Positions 9,779 through 18,825 are shown, numbered from the stretch's first letter. The stretch: 64,000 nt of DNA from Nitrososphaerota archaeon (GCA_021325255.1 JAJPHP010000054.1:62001-126000); one strand, 5' to 3'. Made by a program: numbers and translations. The notes: generated by a model from the sequence alone, not told the origin.

Positions 9779-9880
9779 GCATCTCTACCATCGCCATATC
9801 AAGAACTATGGCGGCCATGTAGCTGGTGTTCCGGATCTCTCACTGGCGAAGGCAAACTTCGGCCGGATTAGGTTTTTGTT

Positions 9881-10756
9881 TCATCGTGAAGCGAGCTCGG
9901 CAGTCTTCATCTTGCTCTGGGCAATTCTCTCGCCGCGCTCCCTAAGTCTTTTCTCGTCCTCGTCCGCCGACCTTCGGCGCACCTCGATTATCTCTGCAAT
10001 TATGCTGATTGCAATTTCCTCAAGCAGTATTGAATTTATGTCCAGACCAGCGGGGGCATGCACTCTCTCAGTGAATTCCTTCGAGACTCCTATCCTGCCG
10101 AGTTCCTGCTTTGTGGCTTCCCAGCGATTCTTGCTAGCGACTACTCCGACGTAATTCAGCCTGAACTTTGAAAGATGTTTCAAGAGAGGCGCATCGTTAA
10201 CGCCCCTCGTAACCAACACAACGTAAGCCCCGTCGGGAATCCTGATTGATTCGATGTCAAGACTCGTCGTCGCAAGCTCAGGTTGACCGCAAGCCCCCAA
10301 CGGATTGTGCTCGATTGTCTTGAATCCTATTTCCTTCCCAACGTTTACGACATTTCTCTCCAAGGGGCTGTTGAAGGTATCCCCAAAAACGACGAGGGTA
10401 GGTCTCGGTGAGTACGGCTCGACCATAATCTCCATGTTGCCGCCGCAATTTGTTTCGACGTGTATCTCGTCTCCCTCATCCGATATGGAGATCTTTCCCA
10501 GTGCCGTCTTTGCGTCTTCAAGAAAGATCCTCACCACTCTCGGCTGTTGGTTCTTTATGACGTCGAGTCCGATTCGTACGATCGGCCCTTCAGGGCATCC
10601 TCCGCCGAGTGTGCCATAAACTATCTCACCGCTCTCTGAAATTATCATTTTGAACCCGGCTTTGCCGAGCGTCGAACCGAATGTCTTCGTAATCGTAGCT
10701 ATCGCTAGCTTCTTGTCCTTCAGTTCTTCAATTTTTGATAGAAATAGGTCGTCCAC
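9881..10756 (-). CDS. XdhC/CoxI-family molybdoenzyme maturation factor
   Basis: A 291-residue protein of the family that binds molybdenum cofactor and prepares it, including sulfuration, for xanthine-dehydrogenase/CO-dehydrogenase-type hydroxylases. The N-terminal XdhC-CoxI domain shows 'LGGGCPEG' (50-57) and a second 'NCGGNMEI' (103-110). A Rossmann-like C-terminal domain begins at 'TLVVFGD' (120-126), though the usual glycine-rich GxG loop is altered. The last 35 residues are charged and helical. Start is GTG at 10756. No Mo-hydroxylase subunit is present in the window; MoeA at 16.3 kb and the TusA-DsrE pair at 13 kb fit the same cofactor pathway. Confidence 0.85.
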   Translation of the reverse strand: MDDLFLSKIEELKDKKLAIATITKTFGSTLGKAGFKMIISESGEIVYGTLGGGCPEGPIVRIGLDVIKNQQPRVVRIFLEDAKTALGKISISDEGDEIHVETNCGGNMEIMVEPYSPRPTLVVFGDTFNSPLERNVVNVGKEIGFKTIEHNPLGACGQPELATTSLDIESIRIPDGAYVVLVTRGVNDAPLLKHLSKFRLNYVGVVASKNRWEATKQELGRIGVSKEFTERVHAPAGLDINSILLEEIAISIIAEIIEVRRRSADEDEKRLRERGERIAQSKMKTAELASR

Positions 10757-11199
10757 TTTTTTACACCAAACCTTCTGCTAACACCAGTATTAGTTCAATT
10801 TTGAAAAAGACGGCGGAGGATATACAGGTACCTCTGCTACATGCACTCATTCTTCTTCCCCGTCGATATTCTACTGGCTATTACCTTGTCTCTTCCTATC
10901 CATTTATCTGTTGCACATCGCAAGTTGAAAATTCTTGCTGATATAGCGTACCTTCTTTGAGAAAATTGCAATATACCCTGGCAGATGGATAATTCAAAGC
11001 AGTAATGCAAGCTTCGAGACACTGAAGGATCGTCGGAAAGCGATAAGAAAAGTAATAGGATACTATGATCGCGTCGCCTACATTCTCGTCTTGATTCGTT
11101 TCATCCAACTGCCACTACAGTCACGCTTAATTCTACTTTGTACAGAACAATGGTCTAGACTAACTTACGAAAGAAATCTTCTCTTCAAACTATACGAAA
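10757..11199. other. Intergenic gap between divergent genes
   Basis: This 443-bp stretch separates the divergent XdhC gene (minus) and the secreted toroid protein (plus). It should carry both promoters. Short open frames in it have no recognisable features. I see no strong repeat or RNA structure. Confidence 0.4.
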
Positions 11200-12639
11200 A
11201 TGATCGTTGCTTTAGTCTTGCTGGGGCTCGTCTTTGTCCCCTCTCTTTATCCAAATTCACTTACGGGAGCTGCAAAAGGGGGAATTCAGTCGCCACCAGA
11301 TGCCTCAAACGGTACAAAGGATTCTCTATCACCCAATTCGACTACAATTGCCACACTGAACTTGTCCTCGACTACTACCATGTCAGAAATTACTGCAGGT
11401 CAGCAGTCACTACAGGCATACTCGACTGGTCTTGAACAGACTAGCGAAGGCATGAACAAGTTGCAACTGGCTGGAAACGCAAATGCAGGCAACGATAACA
11501 GCAGTTCTACGACTACGGCATCTTCTGTTTCGACTACTGGTACTCTGAGTTTCAGTGGTGCGGATCTAGCTCTAATCAACAGGACAGCAAACTCTCAGAT
11601 CCGGTTCATAGAATCATTACAGCTCTCAAGTGGCGCGATCATGGAATCTCCCGAGAACCCGGTTGTGTATACGAGGGACCTTTCTCTCGCCGCCTTTGCC
11701 CTAATCCGCTCGGGGAACGCACAAGCTGCCGAGAAATCTATCGTGTATTTGCTTTCTTTGTCGCAGAGTGCCTCTAATTTTTCCGGCCCGGGAGGCACTA
11801 GATACTCCTCGCCTCCTGCTTGGAATCAGATCTACTCGACAAGTGGAGCACCGCTGGACCCCAGCCTGCGTGGTGAGGACCAGGGAATGGCACTGCTTGC
11901 AATCTCGGCGTACGTCCAGGCAACAGGGAACATCGGACTGGTAAGGCAACATTGGGCAAAAGTGGAGAGCTCCGCAAACTTCATTGTCTACCTGCAGCAC
12001 GCACCGGAGCCTGGCATTGCCTACAATGGGTTGTACAGGCATGGTGACAACTGGGACGACGAAAGGCAGGAGAACATGAATGGAACCTCGCCGATGTACT
12101 CGCCGTACTGGCCGGAGTACTATCAGTGGGAAGAGGAAAATATGAGAATGATCATGGGAATGAAGGGAGCAGTCCTGCTCGCTTCAGACCTGGGATTCCA
12201 GGCCGATGCTAAAACTTGGAATAATTCACTCAACGCTGCACTTGTGGGCCTGAGCAACGAGGCAATGTACAGCAAATACGAGGCGTATGACTACTTTGGC
12301 TCTGTCCTGTGGGGGCTCCAGACGAATATTCAAACAGCAAAAGCGATTCTCGCTTCAATGCCTCATGGGTTTTTCACGCCCTACGGCGTAAAGGACCTGC
12401 CCTGGCTGGATATTTCTGGAGCCTCTGATACGATTGACTACATGCTGTGCCTTGTGAGAGTGCAGAACTACACCGGGGCAGGCCTGTACCTCCACCTTTT
12501 GACAACCAAGTTCGGAAATCCGCAGGGAGGGTTTTACGATACAATCAATTTAGGTGATCAGTCGGTCAGCCCGGTGTCTAATGTATACGCCTCCGCGAGA
12601 TTTGTGTATTTTTCTTATGTGGTCTCAACCCTCACTTAA
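11200..12639 (+). CDS. Secreted alpha/alpha-toroid (six-hairpin glycosidase-like) protein
   Basis: A 479-residue extracellular protein. Residues 1-25 are a signal peptide, followed by about 100 residues rich in Ser/Thr/Gly/Asn. From about 125 the sequence shows repeated helical hairpins with 'YTRDLSLAAFALIRSG', 'QGMALLAISAYVQATG', 'WAKVESSANFIVYL', 'HGDNWDDERQ' and 'SGASDTIDYML', the pattern of six-hairpin glycosidases such as GH15. The acidic cluster 'NWDDE' is a candidate active site, but no family catalytic pair can be assigned with confidence. Probably degrades or binds an oligosaccharide outside the cell. An 11-bp inverted repeat lies just after the stop. Confidence 0.7.
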   Translation: MIVALVLLGLVFVPSLYPNSLTGAAKGGIQSPPDASNGTKDSLSPNSTTIATLNLSSTTTMSEITAGQQSLQAYSTGLEQTSEGMNKLQLAGNANAGNDNSSSTTTASSVSTTGTLSFSGADLALINRTANSQIRFIESLQLSSGAIMESPENPVVYTRDLSLAAFALIRSGNAQAAEKSIVYLLSLSQSASNFSGPGGTRYSSPPAWNQIYSTSGAPLDPSLRGEDQGMALLAISAYVQATGNIGLVRQHWAKVESSANFIVYLQHAPEPGIAYNGLYRHGDNWDDERQENMNGTSPMYSPYWPEYYQWEEENMRMIMGMKGAVLLASDLGFQADAKTWNNSLNAALVGLSNEAMYSKYEAYDYFGSVLWGLQTNIQTAKAILASMPHGFFTPYGVKDLPWLDISGASDTIDYMLCLVRVQNYTGAGLYLHLLTTKFGNPQGGFYDTINLGDQSVSPVSNVYASARFVYFSYVVSTLT

Positions 12640-12675
12640 TGAGACGGAATCAAAGGCCGAGTAAAGGAAAAGTTG

Positions 12676-12734
12676 CTGCTCCTGTCTTTCTATTTTTTCT
12701 CGCCTTTCCCCTTTCTTGATTAGGACAGGAGCAG
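12676..12734. terminator. Inverted repeat between convergent genes
   Basis: CTGCTCCTGTC at 12676-12686 pairs exactly with GACAGGAGCAG at 12724-12734. The 37-base spacer is pyrimidine-rich with a run of six T. It lies between the ends of the plus-strand toroid gene and the minus-strand TusA gene, so it can act as a terminator for both directions. Confidence 0.55.
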
Positions 12735-12793
12735 AAAATATAATGATCGACAGACTGTAGTGCGCACATAGATATCGAAAGGTGTGTTTCCAG

Positions 12794-13081
12794 CTACCTT
12801 CTCTTTCTTCTGGCCTTTATTGAAAAGGTTCCGTCTTCGTACTTGACAACGGCGTACTCGAGACTCCGAGCGCTGAGCACCGCAGGAACCGTGCTCGTTG
12901 CCACGTACTCATCATCCGAGATTATCTCGATGACATCGCTCTCTCCGGCCGAGAGTGCAATCTTCGAGCTCTCGAAAGCCGGATAGGGACATACCAATCC
13001 ACGCGTATCGAGTTTCAGAGAAGCCGGGAGATTTGCTAGGTCGCCTGAACCCGTGATCAGTCTGAGAGTTTCGATTGCCAT
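12794..13081 (-). CDS. TusA/SirA-like sulfur-carrier protein
   Basis: A 95-residue TusA-family protein. The motif CPYP with Cys31 matches the persulfide-carrying cysteine; 'LDTRGLVCPYPAFESSK' is the classic opening, and the beta strand 'GESDVIEIISDDEY' is in the usual place. TusA proteins relay sulfane sulfur to tRNA thiolation, molybdenum cofactor or dissimilatory sulfur enzymes. It lies 84 bp downstream of a DsrE-family gene on the same strand, a typical pair. About 20 extra residues precede the TusA core, and the C-terminus ends in a basic tail. Confidence 0.9.
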   Translation of the reverse strand: MAIETLRLITGSGDLANLPASLKLDTRGLVCPYPAFESSKIALSAGESDVIEIISDDEYVATSTVPAVLSARSLEYAVVKYEDGTFSIKARRKRR

Positions 13082-13165
13082 TTCCTTTACTTTTTCACTT
13101 CATTTTGGTTTTTCTTCTTTTTACTTCCTACTGTCGAAACGAATGTGGTGACGGAATTTTCTTCT

Positions 13166-13594
13166 TCAGATGAAAAGCACAACGCCACCATTCTTCGCAG
13201 CGGGCAGGGCGCTGGTGAGAAAACCTACGACATCTTCCAACTTCACACCAGAGATCACGGTTTCAGAGGTTATGCCCATCTGTGCTAGCATCTCTCTGGA
13301 AGGAGCGCATGCGCAGATCGATACTCCACCTCCAATTGCATCTCCGACCAATTTGTCAATGGGGGGCATGCCAGGGAACTTGATCCTGTCGGCCGCATCC
13401 CTCCGAACAACATCGAGGCCGTTCATCGTCGCGTATATGTTAGCCCTTGCGCCGAGCGCGGTCGCGCCTAAGGCAAGTGTGAGTGCCGGGTAAACTCTTG
13501 TTGGATCATTAGAAACAATCACAATGTGCAGCTCTTGCTGCGTCTTTTGCTGCTCAGGCTTTGGGGTTTCGATCGTAGTGGTGGCCATGGACAT
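13166..13594 (-). CDS. DsrE-family sulfurtransferase
   Basis: A 142-residue protein with a DsrE/DsrF-like fold. The strand 'HIVIVSNDPTRVYPALTLALGA' is followed by 'GARANIYATMNGLDVV' and 'GVSICACAPSREMLAQMG'. Cys94 and Cys96 sit at the tip equivalent to the sulfur-binding cysteine of DsrE-type proteins. The first 20 residues are a Gln-rich flexible tail. It precedes TusA on the minus strand and likely hands sulfur to or from it. Start is ATG at 13594, with a second ATG at 13588. Confidence 0.85.
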   Translation of the reverse strand: MSMATTTIETPKPEQQKTQQELHIVIVSNDPTRVYPALTLALGATALGARANIYATMNGLDVVRRDAADRIKFPGMPPIDKLVGDAIGGGVSICACAPSREMLAQMGITSETVISGVKLEDVVGFLTSALPAAKNGGVVLFI

Positions 13595-13674
13595 ATCTGG
13601 GTAAATGCGGCCGTTTAAGCCGTACGATCAGCACACTATCCTGAAAAGTAGGCGCAGAATTCGCATGTAGATTG

Positions 13675-14778
13675 CTATGAGGTCTCGAAGATTGACAGGC
13701 TGGTCAGATACTCAGGATTGTTTTGACTCCCCTGAATCATGTAAATCGTGTATACGCCGCTACCGTATTTGCTTACGAGACTGTTCAGTGAGAAGGCGAT
13801 ATTTACCGCTGAGCTATTGACCTGCCAATTGTCCGCATACACGGTAATGTACCCCTCATATTGAGGGCAGCCCACGAGTGAGCCACAGTGAGGAAGGACT
13901 CCACCGACAAAGTTTCCCTGATTGTACGGACCGTAATAATCCGTGTTTAAGGACGAAGAGCTCAGGTTGGACGGCACACTGTCATAAAATACCATGATTG
14001 AATTCGGGTTGATAGGCTCCAGGGTTGTTCCGACCAATCTCACCTCGTTCCCTGAGGACACCAAGGGAGCATTGAGCTGGACGTAGAATGTCTCAAAGTC
14101 CTCTACGAAGTACACGTGCGTAGAATCGTAGGCTATTCCGATCGATACTCTGTTGTGGTACTGGTTGAGAATATTGTCCCTGTGACCATTGTTGCAGCAT
14201 GCCGAGTCGTTGTAAACCATCTGATTCTCAAGTGTTGCGAGCGCGTTCTTTACACTGCCAGTGTTGAGGTATGTCGGCAGCGAAGTATACTCGTATGCCA
14301 CGTTTTCTTCAACGAATCCCGTTCCGTTGAGTATCGTGTACCGCATGTATGGCTTGTATCCTTGAGTATCCCAGTGACTGAAATATTTGAAAAAGAGCAT
14401 AGAGTCGGCGTGCTGCTGTGCGGACTGGATCGGGCTTGCAGTTACCGGGGATAGGCCCGCGTTGGCCCTGTCCGAGTTAATCAACCCGAGAGTGTAGTTC
14501 AGCAGCGTCTGATAGTCCTGTGGGTAGGTTATAGTGACGGCGGAGTTGTAAATCGCGGGGCTGTTGGGTGAAGTTGACCCCCCGTTATTGTTGTTGTAAG
14601 TGTTTACACCATATGTAGACGTGTAATAGCCACCGTTGAAGTGAACTATGTTTCCCAAAGAAGCCACTATGCTGGGAAGAAAAAGCATCAGGATAATCGC
14701 CACTATTACTAGCAACGCGAGGAACGTTGCGACTATGGCCGCCCACCCTGTTTTCTTCGGGTTCTGAGGTGATTCCAA
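13675..14778 (-). CDS. Secreted CAP-domain (SCP/PR-1-like) protein
   Basis: A 367-residue membrane-anchored extracellular protein. One transmembrane helix (about 12-40), an Asn/Gly/Ser linker (48-75), then a CAP domain (about 90-232) with its four marks: His123 in 'QQHADSM', 'EENVAY' (157-162), 'GHRDNIL' (198-204) and the strand 'VSIGIAY' (211-217). A further beta-rich region (235-367) follows, of unknown family. Archaeal and bacterial CAP proteins are extracellular, with poorly known function, possibly lipid or polysaccharide binding. A TTG start is used. A CysCys pair in 'SACCNNGH' may form a disulfide. Confidence 0.85.
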   Translation of the reverse strand: MESPQNPKKTGWAAIVATFLALLVIVAIILMLFLPSIVASLGNIVHFNGGYYTSTYGVNTYNNNNGGSTSPNSPAIYNSAVTITYPQDYQTLLNYTLGLINSDRANAGLSPVTASPIQSAQQHADSMLFFKYFSHWDTQGYKPYMRYTILNGTGFVEENVAYEYTSLPTYLNTGSVKNALATLENQMVYNDSACCNNGHRDNILNQYHNRVSIGIAYDSTHVYFVEDFETFYVQLNAPLVSSGNEVRLVGTTLEPINPNSIMVFYDSVPSNLSSSSLNTDYYGPYNQGNFVGGVLPHCGSLVGCPQYEGYITVYADNWQVNSSAVNIAFSLNSLVSKYGSGVYTIYMIQGSQNNPEYLTSLSIFETS

Positions 14779-15325
14779 GACTCTGGTTATACACGCAGAC
14801 TAATTCTTTTCTTATCTCAAATGGAGCCTGTATGCTTGAAAGAGCATATAGGCATAGCGAGCAATGCAACGAATCCTCTGACTAATGTAATACAATTGCG
14901 ATGGAGGCTGAAGAGTTTGTTAAGAACCCGAAGGCGGAACCCTTGTGCGCTCCTCCCGGATTCATCGTCTTCACACCCATCATTGTTCGAACAAGGTTGG
15001 ACAATTGAGGAAATGGCAATTTAGTGAAAGGAAACCCTTTGGATCTTAGTCAATACGTGCGTCGCGATGACAAGATAAGGATTACCTGTTTAGAATCCAT
15101 ATTCGGAAGAGCGTTGGCCGAGTGGAGTCAATGCTGCCTTATTGGGTAATTTGGAAGGAAAATTCTACTGCAATGCCCACGCCTCCAGCCTCGTGAGATG
15201 CCACTTGTTGCTGTGGAGATATTTCAGGTATGCGAAAAATCAAATCTGGAAATCTTTTTCTTACTTCGAATTCATGATGGGGAGAGAGCCTATAAGGCCT
15301 GCATGGCGGAGAAGAAACTGCGAGT
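14779..15325. other. Intergenic gap between divergent genes
   Basis: This 547-bp stretch lies upstream of both the CAP gene (minus) and the carotenoid gene (plus). Short open frames are present but show no family. A fragment near 15113 resembles the 5' end of a serine or leucine tRNA, yet no matching acceptor stem or T-loop follows, so it is not called. Confidence 0.4.
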
Positions 15326-16225
15326 TTGGCAATATCCAAAGGGCGGATCGTCGTCCACATTCTACTTCTAATGTATGCTGCCATACTTGGGTACGTGCTG
15401 CTCGGTTTGATCTTTCACTTTTCGATATCCGCGGACATTTTCTTTGACCTTTCCTTCGTCCTCCTTTTCTTCGCGCTTGCGCAGGCTTTCTTCGAGTTGG
15501 GCCGGAGGCGCGCCTTGATTTTCGTTGTGCTTTCAGCCGCCATAGGCTTCCTTGCGGAGGTACTCGGGACCAGCACAGGGATTCCGTTTGGAAAGTACTC
15601 TTACGGAGATCTGCTCGGGCCAAAAGTCCTCGGCGTGCCAATCGTCGTTCCCCTAGTGTGGTTTGTTATCGCGTACATAGCCCTGAGCATGGTTGAAGGG
15701 GGAGTATCAGGGAGAATTGGATCGCGCTCTGCTGGAGCCTTTTCTACTTCTACCTCGGCCGTACCCGGGCCTGATGCAAACCACGGCAGTAGGAACTACC
15801 TCTTAATTGCTTTGCTCGCTGCATTTGGGGCGATGTCTTGGGACCTGCTGATAGATCCAATGTTTTCCTCATACCAATACTGGACATGGGACAGCAACCA
15901 GTTCTTCTCGATCCCGACCTTATCTGGAATACCTCTCACAAACTTTGTCGGGTGGTTTGTCATAGTTTTTCTTGTAATCTCGGCCTATCTTCTCTTGGTC
16001 CCGAGAGGTGGGTTGGTTTTGCGAAGGAGAAACACGATTGATTCCGTTACAGTCTATTCTATGCTGACAATTGATGGTGTCATCGCTAACTGGTCGCTCG
16101 GTCATTCTTTTGTGATTGCCATAGGATCAGCCGCAATGATTGCATTCATTCTCCTTTCATTGACCTGGCCAAGGCTGCTAAGATCTTCAGATAGACCGTC
16201 GGCGTCGACGCGGACCTCTCTTTAG
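15326..16225 (+). CDS. CruF-like carotenoid hydratase (carotenoid biosynthesis membrane protein)
   Basis: A 299-residue polytopic membrane protein of the DUF422/CruF family, which hydrates C50 or acyclic carotenoids, for example bisanhydrobacterioruberin. Diagnostic stretches: 'GKYSYGDLLGPKVLGVPI' near 90-107, 'WFVIAYIALSM', 'MSWDLLIDPMF' with paired acidic residues near 172-182, and 'GIPLTNFVGWF' near 200-210. Seven to eight hydrophobic helices are visible. No phytoene synthase or desaturase is in this window, so the pigment pathway is encoded elsewhere. The MoeA gene starts about 40 bp downstream on the same strand. Confidence 0.8.
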   Translation: MAISKGRIVVHILLLMYAAILGYVLLGLIFHFSISADIFFDLSFVLLFFALAQAFFELGRRRALIFVVLSAAIGFLAEVLGTSTGIPFGKYSYGDLLGPKVLGVPIVVPLVWFVIAYIALSMVEGGVSGRIGSRSAGAFSTSTSAVPGPDANHGSRNYLLIALLAAFGAMSWDLLIDPMFSSYQYWTWDSNQFFSIPTLSGIPLTNFVGWFVIVFLVISAYLLLVPRGGLVLRRRNTIDSVTVYSMLTIDGVIANWSLGHSFVIAIGSAAMIAFILLSLTWPRLLRSSDRPSASTRTSL

Positions 16226-16263
16226 TTGAGATTCAGGACAATGAGAGCAAACGGAGAGAGCGA

Positions 16264-17757
16264 GTGCAGGAACAAATGGCAGACCTTTCCCACATGAATG
16301 AGGAGAAAGCCGGAGAGATGAAAAAGAAAAACCGCGGCCGCTTCGGGCACAATGCAGATGAAGACGAAGAAGGTCACACGCACTATCATGGCGTAGATAA
16401 GGCGGAACAACACATTGGCGTGGATCAGGCGCTCGAGATGTTTTTAGGGCAGATTGTGCCCGTCAGACCTGTAACGGTCACACTGGATGAGGCCTGGAAC
16501 AGGGTGCTGTTTCAGGACATCATATCTGAGATAGACATACCAAAGCAAGCGCGTTCGACACGCGACGGATTCGCGATAAGGTTGCCCGGACACGCGGGCG
16601 CCGCCGCTCCCTTTTCCGAATTTTCCATTGTCGGAGAAGTCAGGATTGGAGCAATTCCAACGATCTCCCTGAAGGATGGTCAGGCAGCACTGGTCGCAAC
16701 CGGCTCGTACGTGCCCGACGGGACAAGCGCCGTGATGATGAAGGAGTACGCGAAGGTGCGAGACGGAAACCTGCTGACCATTGAGCGAGAGGCCACCGCA
16801 GGCGAAAACATTCTGGCCCCCGGCGCCGACATCTCACGTGGAGACACCGTGCTGAAGGCCGGCACTCGCCTGCGACCTAATCATATCGCCCTCCTTGCAA
16901 TGCTCGGGTGGGGGAAAGTCAGAGTGTATCGACGCCCACGCGTAGGGTTCTTTTCGACTGGAGATGAGCTAATGGACGTCAAGGAGAAGGGCCTAGAGAG
17001 CAGCAAGAAGAACAGAAGGAGTGACAAGAAGAAGGAAGGGGGTGGCGCAAAGATCTACGACTCCAACAGACCATTCATTAAGGCAGCACTGCAGGAGCTC
17101 GGCGCTGAACCGTGCGACCTAGGCATCGCAAGAGACAATTTTGACGAGATAAGGGCGAAGATGCTAAACGGCCTTCGTACATGCGATGCACTGTTTCTCT
17201 CCGCTGGTTCGTCCGTGGGGGAAAGAGACTACGTGGGAAGAGCCGCCGATTCGATCAAGGGCGTACGCATGCTTGTCCACGGTGTGGCGATGCGACCGTC
17301 GAGCCCTACCGGGCTCGCTACCTATCAAGGCAAGCCCTTCGTACTTCTGCCCGGCTTTCCGACGTCCGCAATTGTAAGTTTCTTCGTGTTCGGCTTGCCA
17401 GTGATAAGTAAACTTTCTGGGCTCTCGCTGGGCGCAACCGAAGGAGGCAAGAAGAGGGTCGAGGCTTTGGCGGCGAGGTTGGGGGTATTCTATCAGACGA
17501 TAAGTGCGACTCTCCTCGATGAGTATCATGGAAAACCAGGTATCAAGCATTTTCTGCGCGTTCGGGTGACGAGGGACCGAACTGATGGCGGAGAAAGGTA
17601 CCTTGCGAGAATTGTAAAGCCTACCGAAGCTTACCATTCGAAATGGCTCGCTGAGGCCAATGGAATTGCAGTGATAGATGAGGATAAAGTCTCCGCTGTT
17701 ATGTCGGGGAACAAGGAGGTGCCCGTGCTCCTCTTTGGCAACGTGGGCCAGAACTGA
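16264..17757 (+). CDS. moeA: Molybdopterin molybdenumtransferase MoeA with His-rich N-terminus
   Basis: Inserts molybdate into adenylylated molybdopterin. The 497-residue sequence has the MoeA N-terminal and linker domains (about 50-225), 'STGDEL' (231-236), 'YDSNRPF' (265-271), the MPT-binding 'SAGSSVGERDYV' (313-324), 'MRPSSPTG' (343-350) and 'LPGFPTSAI' (362-370), then domain IV. Two oddities: a charged His/Asp/Glu-rich extension of about 50 residues before the family's normal start, and a Lys-rich insertion (240-262) between the STGDE and DSN motifs. Start is GTG at 16264 or ATG at 16276. Partners by pathway: XdhC at 9.9 kb. Confidence 0.92.
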   Translation: MQEQMADLSHMNEEKAGEMKKKNRGRFGHNADEDEEGHTHYHGVDKAEQHIGVDQALEMFLGQIVPVRPVTVTLDEAWNRVLFQDIISEIDIPKQARSTRDGFAIRLPGHAGAAAPFSEFSIVGEVRIGAIPTISLKDGQAALVATGSYVPDGTSAVMMKEYAKVRDGNLLTIEREATAGENILAPGADISRGDTVLKAGTRLRPNHIALLAMLGWGKVRVYRRPRVGFFSTGDELMDVKEKGLESSKKNRRSDKKKEGGGAKIYDSNRPFIKAALQELGAEPCDLGIARDNFDEIRAKMLNGLRTCDALFLSAGSSVGERDYVGRAADSIKGVRMLVHGVAMRPSSPTGLATYQGKPFVLLPGFPTSAIVSFFVFGLPVISKLSGLSLGATEGGKKRVEALAARLGVFYQTISATLLDEYHGKPGIKHFLRVRVTRDRTDGGERYLARIVKPTEAYHSKWLAEANGIAVIDEDKVSAVMSGNKEVPVLLFGNVGQN

Positions 17758-17894
17758 AAAGAAGATACAGTCCCAGTCAAAAAGAATGAGAAAAATAGCC
17801 GCATCGCATGGCGCTTTGACGCAACATGACGGCCAGAGTACCGTAAGATTCAATTCCAACCCTCCCTTTAAGGCAAACCAGTCGAGCCGCAGAA

Positions 17895-18806
17895 TTGCCC
17901 TTCCAAATAAACAAGATGCTCGTGGGCGTTGACGGGTCGGAGACCTCAGACTATGCACTAAATATCGGATTAAAGCTAGGCGACGTCTACTCGGCGAGGC
18001 TGGACCTCTTGCACGTGGGGCGTGGGATGATCCCGGTTTCTCCTCAGATATTTGATCCTCTTCTTGGAACCACGGGCATTCCCATGCCAACTCCGAAGCC
18101 AACGCCGGAGTTCGCTTCAAACAAGCCGGCAGAAGGTGGACTTGCGCCGCTCGTGGCAGACAGGCGAAAGGTCGTTCTGGCACACGGCCTTCAGTGCAGC
18201 GGCATCCAGATAGATTCCGACGACGTGTCAGGCGAGATACTCAAGACCTCCGCAGTCGGTAAGTACGACCTAATCGTGCTTGGAAGCAAAGGATTCAGGG
18301 GTATCAAGGGCTTCCTCCTCGGCAGCGTCTCGCAGAAGATCGCTAAGGAGGCAAAGCGCTCTGTCTTGATCGTGAAGACGAGGATCGATACCATTCCGAA
18401 GATACTTCTAGGCTACGATGGTTCCGAAGAGAGCAGACTAGCGCTTGAGGTTGCATCGAGCCTTGCGAAGAAATTTCGAGGTCAAGTAAGGGTCGTAAGT
18501 GTGGTCAGCGTGCCGATCTCCGCGGAAGGCTACATGATTTCGGACATGGATAAGTGGGAAAGGGAAATGAGAGACCATATGGACAATGCCATCTCTATGC
18601 TTCGCGCTGAGGGAGTAAATGCCGAGGGGAAGGTAGTTGACTTTGCCGACGTGTCGCGTGCCCTAATCGACGAGGCGGAGAGAGGCTCCTTCGACATGAT
18701 CGTGGTCGGAAACAGAGGGCAGGGTCGGCTCAAGTCGCTTTTCCTTGGAAGCGTCGCCTCTGGAATAGCAAACTCTGCAAAGACAAACGTCCTGATCGTA
18801 CGCTGA
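17895..18806 (+). CDS. Tandem universal stress protein (two UspA domains)
   Basis: A 303-residue cytoplasmic protein made of two Usp domains. Domain 1 (about 7-160) begins 'MLVGVDGSETS' and ends with 'LGSKGFRGIKGFLLGSVS'; domain 2 (about 168-303) begins 'ILLGYDGSEES' and ends with 'GNRGQGRLKSLFLGSVAS'. Both carry the GxxG-x9-G(S/T) ATP-binding pattern, so nucleotide binding is likely in each half. Probably functions in stress adaptation. A TTG start at 17895 or an ATG at 17916 is possible. It converges with IMP dehydrogenase, the two ends being about 20 bp apart. Two single-domain Usp genes lie at 33.5-34.6 kb. Confidence 0.9.
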   Translation: MPFQINKMLVGVDGSETSDYALNIGLKLGDVYSARLDLLHVGRGMIPVSPQIFDPLLGTTGIPMPTPKPTPEFASNKPAEGGLAPLVADRRKVVLAHGLQCSGIQIDSDDVSGEILKTSAVGKYDLIVLGSKGFRGIKGFLLGSVSQKIAKEAKRSVLIVKTRIDTIPKILLGYDGSEESRLALEVASSLAKKFRGQVRVVSVVSVPISAEGYMISDMDKWEREMRDHMDNAISMLRAEGVNAEGKVVDFADVSRALIDEAERGSFDMIVVGNRGQGRLKSLFLGSVASGIANSAKTNVLIVR

Positions 18807-18825
18807 GGGGTAGAACTATACCTTA

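Larger units (their letters stand above)
8851..9880. other. Gene-free kilobase with several inverted repeats
   Basis: No convincing gene on either strand. It contains an AT-rich box 'CTTTAAATACC' near 9434, two palindromic elements 20-75 bp downstream of it, and a 10-bp inverted repeat at 9708-9778. The left part must hold the promoter for the minus-strand gene starting at 8850; the right part is 3' of the XdhC gene. A non-coding RNA starting near 9460 is possible but unproven. Confidence 0.5.

Noticed and set aside
15108..15185. tRNA-like start 'GCGTTGGCCGAGTGG'
   Set aside because: It resembles the 5' end of a serine or leucine tRNA, but there is no matching acceptor stem, anticodon stem or T-loop downstream.
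17164..18183. 339-codon minus-strand frame
   Set aside because: It is antisense to the end of MoeA and the start of the tandem Usp gene, both with clear family motifs; the frame itself has none.
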